Shown: positions 1 to 10,250, counted from the first letter of the stretch. The stretch is DNA of 64,000 nucleotides from Aphrophora alni (GCA_963513935.1 OY740774.1:83414890-83478889), one strand, 5' to 3'. Made by a program: numbers and translations. Notes: generated by a model not told the origin, from the letters alone.

Positions 1-224
1 AGTAACATCACATTCAATTGCCATAACCGCGAGAGTATTTCTTTGTCCCAATGAGTTGTGTAAATAGTACTAGAAGAGGGACATCGTTGCTCTGAAAAGG
101 GGGTCAATTTTTTTTCTGTGTTTTATACAAATCTTGCTCTCTCAAAAATGTTTCTATTAATTTTGAACCCTCAAAAAGTTTGCGCTTTAGACATGTGCTT
201 AAAATACCAAGTGGGAAATCCTGA

Positions 225-430
225 GCTGGGCACACATTGAGGAAAGGAAAAGCAGATATTGCTAGAGAAGCTCTGCAGTGGAATCCTGTAGAGAATAGGA
301 GGATTGGAAAGTCTACACACATGAAGATGAACTTTGCGAAGAGTCCAGAAGACTTGGAAGAGACCCTGTGTTCTAGGAGGAATGAAAGGGGTGAAGTCAC
401 GTTCAGAAATAAAAGGCAATACCTTCAGTG
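225..430 (+). pseudogene. Non-LTR retrotransposon (LINE) C-terminal relic
   Basis: A short plus-strand frame reads AGHTLRKGKADIAREALQWN and then a basic stretch. This resembles the region just after the reverse transcriptase in many insect LINEs, where a GH.LR segment is followed by an I.R.AL.WNP segment and a basic GRP-type stretch. The usual GRPK motif is degraded here (RRIGKS), and the frame ends near 430. No reverse transcriptase lies upstream in the window, so this is a 3' remnant cut by the window start or by decay. The clade cannot be assigned from so little sequence. Confidence 0.5.
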
Positions 431-1084
431 ATGACAAGAAGGAAAACGTTTTACGAATATTTTAATGAGAATCGTTTCGGTTTCAACATATTCGACGCTA
501 AACATTTTGTACGTTCGCCATTTTTAAAATGTACAAAATAAAGTCCTAGTTTTCTACTATACAGGTTACTGATAAAATGTTACATAATGCGTTTACCAAA
601 TAATCTTCACGCAATATTTTATCTACTTCCACAAAAGCCGACAGACAGAACGATGCGCTTCCGGACCTATTTGATAAACTTTTTAGCTCTAGAATTAGTT
701 TCCGAAATATTGCAGTGAAATTTTGAATCACCCTGTATATAAATTCATTAGATATATTGACAATTTAAAATAAGTGTTTCCACAAATGATAGTTCGAATG
801 TTTACCAATAAATTCCTGCCTGTGGTAAAGATTTCAGATCTTTGCATGGACCCATTACTGGACCCATTCCCCGCATACAATTAAAAGTATTGTAAGATAC
901 AATAATTTTATTTATTACTTTCGAAACAGGTTTTATTGTAAAATTTCGTATAAATAAGGGCCAAAAATGCAATTCTTATCGGCGGAATTCCCTAATGTTA
1001 ATTAATTTCAAAACCTAACTGCCTCAATAAATGTCTACAAAAATGCTCTTACCACATTTCATCAAAATCTGTCGAGTGTTTATA
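431..1084. other. AT-rich noncoding stretch with a MITE-like terminus
   Basis: No coding signal is visible. The segment CACCCTGTATA at about 726-736 looks like the right terminus of the Tc1/mariner-type MITEs found elsewhere in the window (for example the CAGGGTGTTTC terminus near 13412). I could not find a matching left end, so I treat it as a solo end. The rest is unassigned. Confidence 0.3.
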
Positions 1085-1670
1085 TAATTATGTGTTGATT
1101 TCATGCAAATCGTACTCGATATACTCGTATTACCCAGTATACAAAATATAGTGTATAAGTTTGATAATAGTAAAACATTTCGACCTCAGTTATTGCATGG
1201 CCTCCGGAAACAGAAAAAGTGACTTTCGACAAGCCGTCCGTCCGTCGTCTGTACGTAAGTACGATAGTGGTCACGAAAAAATAAGATAAAAAACATGAAA
1301 TTTGATACAGGAGACTATAGTGTGCTCATTATAGAACCATATTGAAATTCAGACAAATGTAATTGAAAATATCAAAATAGCTGCCATTTTTAAAATTGCA
1401 TTATCTCATGTGTTATTTCAATTATTAACAAAATAAATTAGATAAAAATTTGTTACTTTTAATTGGAATTTAATGGTATCAACCCCACCTTTATACGAGC
1501 ACAAATAGTAAGCTATTGTCAAAAATTTAATTTCTAACCTTAAAAATGTGATATTTATATATTTACGAAGGCCGCATCACTGATAATAGTGCAACGAGTG
1601 GAAACTCCTTCAAATATATATAGCTTCGAGGCCCGCAAGTTATCACACAGACACTTTTTAATATGCAGGT
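1085..1670 (+). repeat. Dispersed repeat family D, internal module, plus orientation
   Basis: This is the clearest plus-orientation copy of the internal part of family D. Ordered landmarks recur elsewhere in the window: a GTCGTCTGTACGTAAG segment, then GGAGACTATAGTGTGCTCA, then a GCCATTTT segment, then TGGTATCAACC, then an ATAGTTACGA-like segment and a GAGTGGA segment. Similar orders are seen at 14660-14965, 16040-16480, 44960-45500 and 60230-60500, and reversed at 2620-3057, 12210-12590 and 23085-23600. No ORF is conserved. The family is unclassified. Confidence 0.75.
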
Positions 1671-1720
1671 TGTCACACAAAAATTTAGCGCGCTATATAG
1701 GATCGTATTATATATATATA

Positions 1721-2159
1721 TCCAAATAAATGAGATATGTTCAGTACCTTTCTTCGAATTCGTCTTAGTTAAAAAAAAAAGCCGCCATTTTTTTTTTTTT
1801 ACAAAGAATCACTACTCCAGAAAGAGATAACATATTGATTTCAAATTTGGTATAAGCATATTGTATATTAAGATTTGCAAGTGTACAAAAACAAACTTTA
1901 TTTTTATGATTTTAAAAAATGGCGGCCGTTTAACACCGTTAAATTTTAAAAAAATTAATGGCCGCCATTTTGAAAATTATAAAAATCAAGTACAGCTATT
2001 TGAGTTTGGTACACTTGTAAATCATAACATATAAAATGCTAAATTTAAACTCAATATCTTATATGTTTCTGGAGTTTTAGTGAAAAAACAAAATGGAGGA
2101 TAGCAACTAAACTCACACGAATTTGAAAAAAGTTACCGAACATTTTTCATTTACTTGGA
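1721..2159. mobile_element. Palindromic MITE
   Basis: The two ends are inverted copies: AAATGAGATATGTTCAGTAC on the left pairs with a right segment ending GTTACCGAACATTTTTCATT. Pairing continues inward through GAATTCG/CGAATTT and reaches a centre with two opposed copies of AAATGGCGGCCG. There is no coding capacity. The design (near-complete palindrome with a GGCGGCC-type centre) matches the elements at 13407, 24890 and 25333. The target duplication is unclear, so exact ends are approximate. Confidence 0.65.
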
Positions 2160-2199
2160 CATGTAGATTCAGTATAGCCTATATAATTCGCTAAGGTTT

Positions 2200-3057
2200 T
2201 TCGTGACACCCTTCCTGTACACAATAACTTTTCAGTCTAGCTGACTTCAAGAAAGTAGTAGTAGATATACACAATTACGAGGTTCAGAAAATCTGTCCAA
2301 TCACTAACATTATTAAACAAGTTAGGTAGTACCATCAAATTGTTTTTTTTTGTACCTGTAATCACAAGCAGAAAAATAGTAATAAATGTAAACGCCTTCA
2401 ACGTTTAAAATACAACTACTCTTACACTGTTGTCAGTATCTCTGCATACACTTCACTATACGGCGTCATGGGGAAATCAACCAACTCTTACCTTTATAAA
2501 CTAATATTTCAAACGTGTAGAAATTGAAAACAAGTGATTTCATTATTTGTTTTTGTATACAGTAAAATTGCGTTATAATTACCTAATAAAAATTTATCAT
2601 ATCACAGATACGTCTACTCAAAACTTTTGTTTCAGGAAATTAAGTTGATGGGTGACATCATAGTACTTTCCCAGCCCCATCATAAAATGTAATACATTCT
2701 CTAAATGTAACCCCCCCCTCCAAAGTTGATTTCTTAGGCCTTGTAAGAAATGTTAAATTGTATTGGACGATCACAGTATGGTTAGTTTGTTTAAAATCGA
2801 TGTTACACAGGCTTTTTGAACCTTGTAATTTTGTATAGAGTATATATTAAAAGGTCTCCACTCGCTTCGCTCGTCTCAGTGTCTCAGCCATGATGGGCCT
2901 TGAACTCTACAAATATGACGGAGCTTCAACTTCACATAGGTCGGTGACCTGGCCCTGCTGGATATCGTAAATATATTAATATCACATTTTATTGGAAAGT
3001 CAGTTTTTAACAGTAACTTTGTTTTTGTCATAGTAGAACGGAGAGATTGGTACCCAT
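2200..3057 (-). repeat. Family D copy, left part, interrupted by the pogo-like element
   Basis: A short plus-orientation piece (2220-2340, with GAGGTTCAGAAAATCTGT) is followed by a long minus-orientation piece (2620-3057) containing CCCAGCCCCATCATA, a TTACACAGG segment and a GTCTCCACTCGCTTCGCTC segment. The opposed orientations suggest that family D can itself occur as a foldback. The copy continues at 6346 after the pogo insertion. Confidence 0.65.
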
Positions 3058-3083
3058 TAGGGGAGAGGGGGGCACATTTCAAC
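3058..3083 (+). repeat. Left terminal inverted repeat of the pogo-like element
   Basis: It starts with target TA, then GGGGAGAGGGGGGCAC, and ends with the 15-bp motif at 3069-3083. It matches the reverse complement of 6324-6347 except for an A/G difference and a length difference in the G-runs. Confidence 0.9.
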
Positions 3084-3796
3084 ATGGGGCAGCTTTCAAC
3101 AGTTTAAATTTCCCACCACTGGAAGTTCATATTCTATTGGCTAATGGGCAACCAACCAGCTTCTTAGTAGTATAACAGCTGGAATTGAGGTTCCCCCCAT
3201 TTCTGTTTACAGGTGATTAGTTACTCAAAAATACTGTTCTGTGTTAGGCAAAGTTAAAATTAAGTTTTGATTTCAACATAACATTTTTCTTACTGGATAT
3301 TGATTGAGGTAAGTGACATTTATTCACATTGTTAAAGAATAATTCCTACACCTAAATATATATAAAAAAACTTAATATGTCTTTCCTAAAAGAATTAAAT
3401 ATAATTTAACTGTAATGACTACACCTGGGGCAGATTTCAACAAGCCCTCGGGGGTAGATTTCAACATTGTTGAAATGTACCCCATTTTGTAAGTAATGAA
3501 TAACAGCCAAAATATTGGGTTATTTTAATTATTATAGTGCTATATTATAGTCTCTACATGTTAAACAATTACAGTATTCCAATTCTAGCACCTTCTTTTC
3601 TATCTTGCAACCATATTGGTTGGTTACTGACTCAATGCTTCATTGTTAAAATTACTAAGCCAACATTTTTCAGCTTCTACAAAGTAGATCTAGGATTTTT
3701 TGCTATATATAAAATTATCAGGCCAAGGCCTAAGTAATTATGTGCTTTAATGAATGCTAGGCCTAAAACAAGAGTTTATTTTCAGATTTGGACAAA

Positions 3797-5911
3797 ATGG
3801 TGCGAACCTACCTAAAGAAGCGTAATAAACCTGAAGTGAGTGAAGAAGAAATTTTAAAAGCAATGCAAGCGGTAAAAGATGGGATGTCTATTAGAACAGC
3901 TGGAGACCTGCATGGAATGCATTATTCAGCTCTATTTTATAGATTAAAAAAAGATAAAGTAGATGTCACTAGATCAAGCGGCAGTACAACATTGACATTA
4001 CCATCAAAATGTTACAACTCTAAGTATACAAGTCAACAGGTTTTTACTGCAGATCAAGAACATATGCTTTGTAATTATGTTATTAAAAGTTCTAATATGA
4101 ACTACGGACTAAATTACAAACAAATACGGCAGCTTGCATTTGAATATGTGAAACAGTTAGGGTCAAGTAAGATGCCAAGTAGTTGGGATAAAAATAAAAT
4201 AGCTGGAATTGATTGGGTTAAGGGCTTCATGACTCGCCACAAACAACAACTCAGCTTACGTAAACCTGAAAACACCAGCTTATCGAGGGCTACGGCTTTT
4301 AATAAAACTAACGTGGCTGAGTTTTTTGATAACTACGAACGAGCTATTCGATCAGGTGATTTTACTGCAGACCGAATTTACAACTTAGATGAGACTGGAG
4401 TCTCAACAGTTCTTCAGGCACCCAAAGTGGTTGCTAAGTTAGAAGCACGTCAGGTGGGCCAGGTTGTGTCTGGTGAACGTGGTACAATGATAACTGTATG
4501 CATGATTGTCAATGCTATTGGAAATACTGTCCCCCCAATATTCATTTTTCCAAGGGCAAAATTTCATGATTCTCTGTTGTTTGGGGCACCCGAAGGGAGT
4601 CTTGGCCTAGTAAATAGTCCTAAAAGTGGATGGATGACCAGTGATCTATTCTTGCAGGTTCTACAGCACGTAAAAAAACATACAATGTGTACAAAAGAAA
4701 AGAAAATCTTGTTACTAATGGACAATCATGAAAGCCACCGCAGCCTTAATGCCATATTGTTTGCTAGGGAAAATGGTATAGTTTTAGTTACATTTCCTCC
4801 TCATTGCAGTCATCGGCTGCAGCCTTTGGATGTTGGAATTTTGGGACCATTCAAATCAAAACTGAAAGTAGCACAAAACGATTGGCTGCTATCAAATCCT
4901 GGTAAAACAATCACAATTCATAACCTAGCTACATTAACTAACACAGCATATGTTGCTTCATTTACAGCTAAAAATATTACTGCAGCATTTAAAGCAACTG
5001 GCACTTGGCCGTTATCTCGTCTAGTTTTTACAGATGAAGACTATGTAGCATCTCACGTTACTAATGCACCTGTTAAGGAAATTTCACAATACGATTCAGA
5101 TTCTTTGGTTGATTCCTCTTCCACCGTAGTTAGTAGCCTAAATAGGCCTACAGCACAACCAAGCACAAGCAAAGAAAATTCTATTGGACTGATCTGTTCC
5201 AGTACACCTGAAAAACCACTTAGCAATACAAGAAGTCCCAGTAAAGGAAACCTTACACCGGAAGATGTCTGGCCTTTCCCTAAGGCAGCAGCAAGAACTA
5301 AAACTAACGGAAGAAAAAAAGGGAAATCAGCAATACTCACTGAAACTCCAGAGAAAAATAGAGTTGAAGAAGAAACCCGTAAAAGAATTGAAAAAAAATC
5401 AAGAGGAGCCATACAAAAATTGAAATTTAGTAACAAAATTAAGAAAAAAACTAAACGCAAACCTGCACATAATGCTTTCTTTGATGATTCTTCTGATAGT
5501 GAAACTGGTGAAGTTCTTTTACAAGACGAGTCTGACTGTGAAGATCTACAACAACTCCTAACATCTATGACTTCAGAGCTCGACGAAAATATTGACTTAG
5601 AAAATAATGATGATTTAAAAATACAGATAAATGATTTTATACTTGTAGAATTTGCCGGAAAGAAGAGCAAAGTTTTATTTGTAGGACAAATGGAAGAAAA
5701 AGAAGAAAATAATTACAAAGTTAAATTCATGAAAAAAAAGGAAGGTTCTTGGAAATTTTATTTTCCGGAGAAGGACGACATCAGCTGTATTGAGAAGAGT
5801 GATATTAAAATTAAACTTCCTCAGCCAAATATAGTTGGTGGAACATCTCGAGCCATATCCTCAATGGTATTTCCAGTAAATTTTTCTTTAGTTAAGGAGA
5901 AAATAATGTAA
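3797..5911 (+). CDS. Pogo-like DDE transposase
   Basis: This 704-residue protein would cut and paste the surrounding element in the nucleus. I start it at ATG 3797 (aaaATGg context); the frame is open nine bases further upstream but only from a TTG. Residues about 10-55 look like a psq-type helix-turn-helix (SIRTAGDLHGMHYSAL) and about 75-150 like a CENP-B/Tc5-type DNA-binding region. The DDE_1 catalytic region has D198 (YNLDETG), D309 (LLLMDNHES) and D345 (LQPLDVG), giving DD35D spacing and all three acidic residues. The C-terminal third has lysine-rich stretches that could be nuclear localisation signals, an acidic patch, and a final segment around INDFILVEFAGKK that looks like a small SH3-like fold. 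No stop or frameshift is present. A possible 5' UTR intron runs from a GAG/GTAAGT donor at 3309 to an acceptor ending at 3785. Confidence 0.92.
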   Translation: MVRTYLKKRNKPEVSEEEILKAMQAVKDGMSIRTAGDLHGMHYSALFYRLKKDKVDVTRSSGSTTLTLPSKCYNSKYTSQQVFTADQEHMLCNYVIKSSNMNYGLNYKQIRQLAFEYVKQLGSSKMPSSWDKNKIAGIDWVKGFMTRHKQQLSLRKPENTSLSRATAFNKTNVAEFFDNYERAIRSGDFTADRIYNLDETGVSTVLQAPKVVAKLEARQVGQVVSGERGTMITVCMIVNAIGNTVPPIFIFPRAKFHDSLLFGAPEGSLGLVNSPKSGWMTSDLFLQVLQHVKKHTMCTKEKKILLLMDNHESHRSLNAILFARENGIVLVTFPPHCSHRLQPLDVGILGPFKSKLKVAQNDWLLSNPGKTITIHNLATLTNTAYVASFTAKNITAAFKATGTWPLSRLVFTDEDYVASHVTNAPVKEISQYDSDSLVDSSSTVVSSLNRPTAQPSTSKENSIGLICSSTPEKPLSNTRSPSKGNLTPEDVWPFPKAAARTKTNGRKKGKSAILTETPEKNRVEEETRKRIEKKSRGAIQKLKFSNKIKKKTKRKPAHNAFFDDSSDSETGEVLLQDESDCEDLQQLLTSMTSELDENIDLENNDDLKIQINDFILVEFAGKKSKVLFVGQMEEKEENNYKVKFMKKKEGSWKFYFPEKDDISCIEKSDIKIKLPQPNIVGGTSRAISSMVFPVNFSLVKEKIM

Positions 5912-6059
5912 AATTAAAATTCAATACCGACAAATATTGTTCATTGATTTATTTCTTTTAGTGAGTATAGTCTAAGTTTACTAAAACAAATTAAATTTCA
6001 TATTTTTGCATTACTTATCAACATTTGATTTATTTGTATTTTTAAAAGTATTATATGTC

Positions 6060-6065
6060 AATAAA
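6060..6065 (+). terminator. Probable poly(A) signal of the transposase gene
   Basis: AATAAA lies about 150 bases after the transposase stop codon and before the right-hand subterminal motifs. It is the first such hexamer downstream. Confidence 0.6.
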
Positions 6066-6323
6066 CATTTCAGTTTGGATAAAAAAGTGTATTGCTATTA
6101 TTTTGTTGAAAGGTACCCCAACCCTTGTTGAAAGGTGCCCCATAGTAGGGGTACTTTTCAACAAAGGTAAGCCTAATTTAAAAATTAAAATTTGACCTTA
6201 TGTTTATGACTAGGAAATGTAAAAAAAATTGCAAGTAGCCTGAGATACTGTTCTAAGAAATAGTACTAATTACAAACTTAAATAATTAAGTGTGTGGGCA
6301 AAAAAAATTGTATTCTAAAATCT

Positions 6324-6347
6324 GTTGAAATGTGCCCCCTTCTCCTA
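6324..6347 (-). repeat. Right terminal inverted repeat of the pogo-like element
   Basis: It begins with the inverted 15-bp motif GTTGAAATGTGCCCC and ends with CTTCTCC followed by target TA. Its reverse complement matches 3058-3083. Confidence 0.9.
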
Positions 6348-6560
6348 CTAGCAGAATTGAAAACTGCAAATTTGCATTCAATTTAGGGATGTTATACATT
6401 GAATAACACAAGAGATATGAGCAAAAAACTGTTTAAAATTGCCACCTTTTTGACATTTTCAATTCAATTTTAATTAAATTTCGATATGATTCAATAAGCA
6501 CACTATAGACCATACAATTTAGACTGGAGGAATAAAAAATCTTATCAATGCGTTATAAAT
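6346..6560 (-). repeat. Family D copy, right part after the pogo insertion
   Basis: The sequence CAGAATTGAAAACTGCAAAT, then a GAGATATGAGCAAAAAACTG segment and a CACACTATAGACC segment continue in register from 3057. The order matches family D in minus orientation. Confidence 0.75.
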
Positions 6561-6702
6561 TTAGAGACAATTTTTTTCAGAAACAGTTTTAGAAATTCAA
6601 ATAACTGTGTTATTTAAACACAGTTAAAAACCGAACCTAACCTAACCAAAACAACCTAACCTAACCAAACCTTAACTAATTTTACAGTTTAAAAAATACT
6701 TA

Positions 6703-6946
6703 TACAGAGTGTCCCACTTTCAAGACATATTCTACTGGTGAAAATTAAGAAAACTGTTTATTTTAACATTTGCCCTAAAAATTTTCTGTTTAAGAACACA
6801 AATATTCTTATCTTTTGAACAGCAAATGATAGTGTTGAAATTTTGCACGATACTTAATGCTATATATCCTCAATTTGAGAAAAATTATTAACCCATTTCC
6901 TTTATTATTTTCAAAATGATGGCCATTTAAAATGTTTAATATTGAG
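6703..6946 (+). mobile_element. Half of a Tc1/mariner-type palindromic MITE
   Basis: It starts TATACAGAGTGTCCCAC and then follows the left arm of the element at 25333 (shared CTCAATTTGAGAAA and CATTTCCTTTA segments). It stops abruptly near 6946, where family D sequence begins. No right arm is present. Confidence 0.5.
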
Positions 6947-6949
6947 TAG

Positions 6950-7150
6950 CGCAAGTTGGTTGGCTCTAGTTGGTTGTGGCATGTAGTTTTGGATTAGATC
7001 ACTCTCTTTCATCTTTTCTATCAGGTCTTTTTGTTCAACTCTTGTTCTTTTCCGATCCTGATGCTATTAGAATATTCGAGAGCAAAGGGTCTTTTATTTT
7101 ATGTTATTTTCTTTCTATTTTTATAAGGCGATCATAACTGAGAGGAAAAA
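6950..7150 (+). repeat. Family D end module
   Basis: Landmarks in order are GATTAGATCACTCTCTTTCA, CAACTCTTGTTCTTTTCCGA, and GGCGATCATAACTGAGAGG near 7126. This end module is the part that gave rise to the 131-bp array at 43366. Confidence 0.65.
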
Positions 7151-7194
7151 CAGGAAAAATAAATAAATAAATGGTGGGATAGGAGTTGGCAAAC

Positions 7195-8220
7195 TCATCA
7201 CCTAGTGCAAACAGTCTCCTCAGATTCATGTTGTTCTGAGGTCTTTCCTATGACCTGCATTACTTCCTACTTCCATGAAGGTGTATCTTTCTTGATCTAT
7301 TCTGTCATCCCTTTCATCTTTACTCCCCCCCAACTATCCCTTCGTCCCCTTCATTTTTTGTTTCCAGCCCAATCCGAAAGTGTAAAAGCAACCCGTACTG
7401 ATGAGATGATTGGTACCGAGCAAAATGTGTTTCATACGAAACCTTTGTAATATTTGGTGACCACTCATAGTATTTAGCCTTATCATCCAAATTGAAACCC
7501 AACTTGCTGGTAAAATGGAACAGGCCATCCACGACGACTATCAGCATGGGGAGTCCTCCTCTTTGTCGAGAATAAACCCAGTTGAAAAGGGTCAACCTAG
7601 GCACTCTGGATAAATCGCACACCTGATAGAAAAAGTGCCCAATAAAGAGTGGAAGACAGGCTTGAAAGCCATAAGAAGAAACATCTCGCTCCCATCACTA
7701 GAACCACCAGATGGGATAGATAACCTACTAATCCTGTGTAGGGAAAGATTAAGATGGTACCTGCTATTAATAGTTCAGGGCAAGTCACCAGGGGAAGCCA
7801 GAACAAAAGCATTAGAGAAAAGAAGACTAAAATTACACACAAATAAAAAGAGACCGAAAATGTCTTATGGAGAAAGAATACCAGTACTAAGAGAGACCAA
7901 AAAGAAGTCCTTATGAATTATAACAGGAGAAGGTTATGGTAGGCTCGGGAAGACCATAAAAGGATCGGAATAGAAGATGATGCGACCTGCAGATTTTGCT
8001 AGAAAGGGGAGGAAACTCCACACCATTTATTAGTTAATGCGGTACAGTAATGCTCAAAAAGGACTAATTCTCCAGACTAAGGTCTGAGAAGGTGGTAGAT
8101 TGATGTAGACAGATACCTAATCTTAACCCTTTCATATGCTAAAGGAGTTGGTGCGTGAGTTCCTTGTCTTGGTAGAAGTATGGGTGAAAAATAAATTTAG
8201 AGGTCACAGTGCATTTCACC
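7195..8220 (+). pseudogene. Decayed LINE 3' region with zinc-knuckle-like tail
   Basis: The segment 7630-7916 is open and basic (KEWKTGLKAIRR, then KSPGEARTKALEKRR). After a stop, the frame near 7975-8040 reads DDATCRFC, a stop, and then EETPHHLLVN. This resembles the C..C....HLL.C tail that follows the RNase H region in Jockey/R1/I-type LINEs. Stops and frameshifts show it is dead. The upstream part (7195-7600) has related copies at 10785-11250 and 19530-20290, sharing CAGTCTCCTCAGAT and TTCATGTTGTTCTGA-type segments. The 3' part also recurs in the copy near 20130. Confidence 0.5.
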
Positions 8221-8889
8221 CCTATACCACATAAATAATCCTTTAATTATACACTCTATAACTATATTTTAAATATGATAACCCAATAAATGAATGTTTT
8301 TGATGATTAAATTCAACTTACCGAATAGGTTAGCTAACACGAAGGTGTGGCGTCACTTCAATATGGACCACCCCATGTTACTTATAGTAATAGGGCTAAT
8401 CCTTGTACTCGACAGCATACTGTAACAAATCATTCAATTGTATACTAATATATTAACATAAATAAATAACATAAATAGGATAGGGCTAAACATTTTTCTT
8501 TTCGAAGTTTAAATATATGTATCCTTCAAATAGCTTTTTTTTCCTAAACAAGATGCATTTTTAAATATTGATGACAACGAAAATACTCCTGCCAGTATAC
8601 AGAGTGGACAATATTGATATCTCGTTAACTATTGTTTCTATGAAAAAACATTAAAGATGGACTTTCCATACTTTTTTATTGAATTTAAAATTTGTATAAC
8701 TTTAATTTTAAATTTGTGTTACAAAAGTAGCGCCATTTTATAATATGATAGTTTGCTTTAATATTTTTTAATGTAAACTCCTATTTTCCGAAGAGTGTTT
8801 TCGAATTTTACGCACAAATTTAAGAATCTTTTATTCATGGGTATTTGTTTGATAAACTCACTCGTTTAAAAGATAAAGGCACTCGAAGG
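8221..8889. other. Unassigned AT-rich noncoding DNA
   Basis: A short family D fragment may lie at 8330-8400. I see no ORF, tandem structure or terminal repeats here. Confidence 0.3.
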
Positions 8890-8985
8890 TTCGAAATTTT
8901 GAACTTTGCTGGATTTTTGGGAGGCGATTTTCGGTACTTCCTCTATTGTTGCATCAAAATTAAAAATTTAATTAGATAATAGTCT

Positions 8986-10022
8986 TCTTCTTCTTCTTAT
9001 AGTGCGCTATCCGTTTCGGACGTTGGCGACCAGCAGGGTAAGTCTGACTCTGTTGACAGCAATTCGGAAAAGTTCAACAGATGTTTTTCCGGTCCATTCC
9101 CTAAGGTTGTGCAACCAGGATATTCTTCGTCTTCCTGGTCCTCTCCTTCCATCTATTTTTCCCTGCATGATGAGCTGCAGCAGAGAGTATCTGGACTCAT
9201 TTCTCATGATGTGTCCTAAGTATTGTAGCTTACGGATCTTAATGGTGTCCAAAATCTCTCTGGATTTCTTCATCCGTCTTAGAACTTCTTCATTTGTTAC
9301 ATGCTCTGTCCATGATATTTTGAGCATTCTCCGGTACAACCATAGTTCAAAAGCTTCAATCCTTTTAATCATGCTCTTGTTTACTGTCCATGACTCTGCT
9401 CCATACAGAAAAATAGAAAATACGTAACACCTCAAAAGTCTCATTTTTGTTTCAATGGTAACATCATGGCTCTTGAAAACTTTGTTCATTTTATTGAAGG
9501 CAGCTGTTGCTCTGGATATGCGTGACTTAATCTCTTGTGTCATGTCCCACTCTCCATTTATTATTGTTCCCAGGTACATTGTGTGCTCCACTCGTTCCAA
9601 CTGCTGATCATTGATAAATATTCGGGCATTGTCGTTTCGGTGTTTGGAGATCATCATGAATTTTGTCTTTTGACTGTTGATATCAAGGCCATATTTGGTA
9701 CTAACTGCTGCTATTTTGCTCACTAGACGCTGTAGCCCTTCTTCACTATCAGCAAACACTATGGTGTCATCCGCATACCTTATATTGTTAAGTCTCTGAC
9801 CTTGTATTGGTATTCCATCCTCCTCCTCACCATCCAATGCCTCTCTAAAGATCTGTTCGGAATAGCAGTTAAACAATAATGGTGACAAGACACATCCCTG
9901 TCGGACTCCTCTTCTTATCTTTATCTCTTCTGTTGTTTCTTTATCCACCCTCATTTTTGCAGATTGACCCCAGTACAGGTTTATGATTATTCTTAGGTCC
10001 TTGTCATCAATGCCTGTTTTTC
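8986..10022 (-). mobile_element. 5'-truncated non-LTR retrotransposon with target-site duplication
   Basis: The insert is flanked by a perfect 13-bp direct repeat, TAGATAATAGTCT, at 8973-8985 and 10023-10035. On the minus strand it ends in an AAG-type trinucleotide tail (TTC repeats on the plus strand at 8984-8998) right after the reverse transcriptase stop codon. Truncation at the 5' end, a simple-repeat 3' tail and a long target duplication are the hallmarks of target-primed reverse transcription. Confidence 0.85.
9007..10020 (-). CDS. LINE reverse transcriptase, C-terminal 337 residues (5' truncated)
   Basis: The frame is open from the truncation point to a TAG at 9007-9009, so it has no true start codon. 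It begins KTGIDDKDLRIIINLYWGQS and runs into VRQGCVLSPLLFN, the fingers/palm segment typical of LINE reverse transcriptases. The catalytic motif is YADDTIVFAD. The thumb and tail include MYLGTIING, YGAESWTV, RRMLKISWTEHVTNEEVLRR, YLGHIMR and GRRGPGRRR. This tail is common in RTE-like and related insect elements; I do not assign the clade firmly. There are no internal stops, so the insertion is fairly young, but without the endonuclease domain the copy cannot be autonomous. Confidence 0.85.
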   Translation of the reverse strand, partial: KTGIDDKDLRIIINLYWGQSAKMRVDKETTEEIKIRRGVRQGCVLSPLLFNCYSEQIFREALDGEEEDGIPIQGQRLNNIRYADDTIVFADSEEGLQRLVSKIAAVSTKYGLDINSQKTKFMMISKHRNDNARIFINDQQLERVEHTMYLGTIINGEWDMTQEIKSRISRATAAFNKMNKVFKSHDVTIETKMRLLRCYVFSIFLYGAESWTVNKSMIKRIEAFELWLYRRMLKISWTEHVTNEEVLRRMKKSREILDTIKIRKLQYLGHIMRNESRYSLLQLIMQGKIDGRRGPGRRRISWLHNLREWTGKTSVELFRIAVNRVRLTLLVANVRNG

Positions 10023-10250
10023 TAGATAATAGTCTAGAGAGTGGAAAATATCAATGCAGGACTAAAATTAAAACAACTAATATTTAGAACAGATATAATT
10101 CAAAAACAAGTTCAAGTTTACTTGTTTAGAAGTGAAAGTCGTTCGAACTTTTAAAACTTGAAATTTGGTGCTTATTTTGGGAGGCAATTTTCCTACTTTC
10201 TATTGTTTCATAAAAATTTTTTTTAATGTCTAGAGATATGCCAACACAAA

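Larger units (their letters stand above)
3060..6345 (+). mobile_element. Complete pogo-like (Tc1/mariner superfamily) DNA transposon
   Basis: A 3,286-bp element is bounded by terminal inverted repeats and flanked by TA at 3058-3059 and 6346-6347, the duplication expected for this superfamily. It encodes one uninterrupted transposase (3797-5911). A 15-bp motif of the type GGGGCACATTTCAAC occurs nine times: on the left at 3069, 3086, 3427, 3451 and inverted at 3469; on the right inverted at 6105 and 6127, direct at 6148, and inverted at 6324. These are likely transposase-binding sites (inference). The flanking DNA is family D, and joining its two halves recreates the uninterrupted repeat seen at 12240-12400. 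Confidence 0.9.
8890..10250 (+). repeat. Second dispersed repeat family (E), interrupted by a LINE
   Basis: The left flank (8890-8985: GGGAGGCGATTTTCGGTACT, then a run ending AAAAATTTAATTAGATA) and the right flank (10036-10100: GGACTAAAATTAAAACAACT) together match the uninterrupted copy at 28130-28310. A further diverged copy of the left part is at 10120-10250 (GGGAGGCAATTTTCCTACTT). Confidence 0.55.

Noticed and set aside
3788..3796. Transposase start at 3788
   Set aside because: That codon is TTG; the ATG at 3797 has a good context and is preferred.
5053..5670. 205-codon frame on the minus strand
   Set aside because: Antisense shadow of the pogo transposase C-terminal region; no domain.
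6637..6672. Telomere-like AACCTAACCTAACC
   Set aside because: Only two to three CCTAA units at a time, separated by other bases. Too short for an interstitial telomere.
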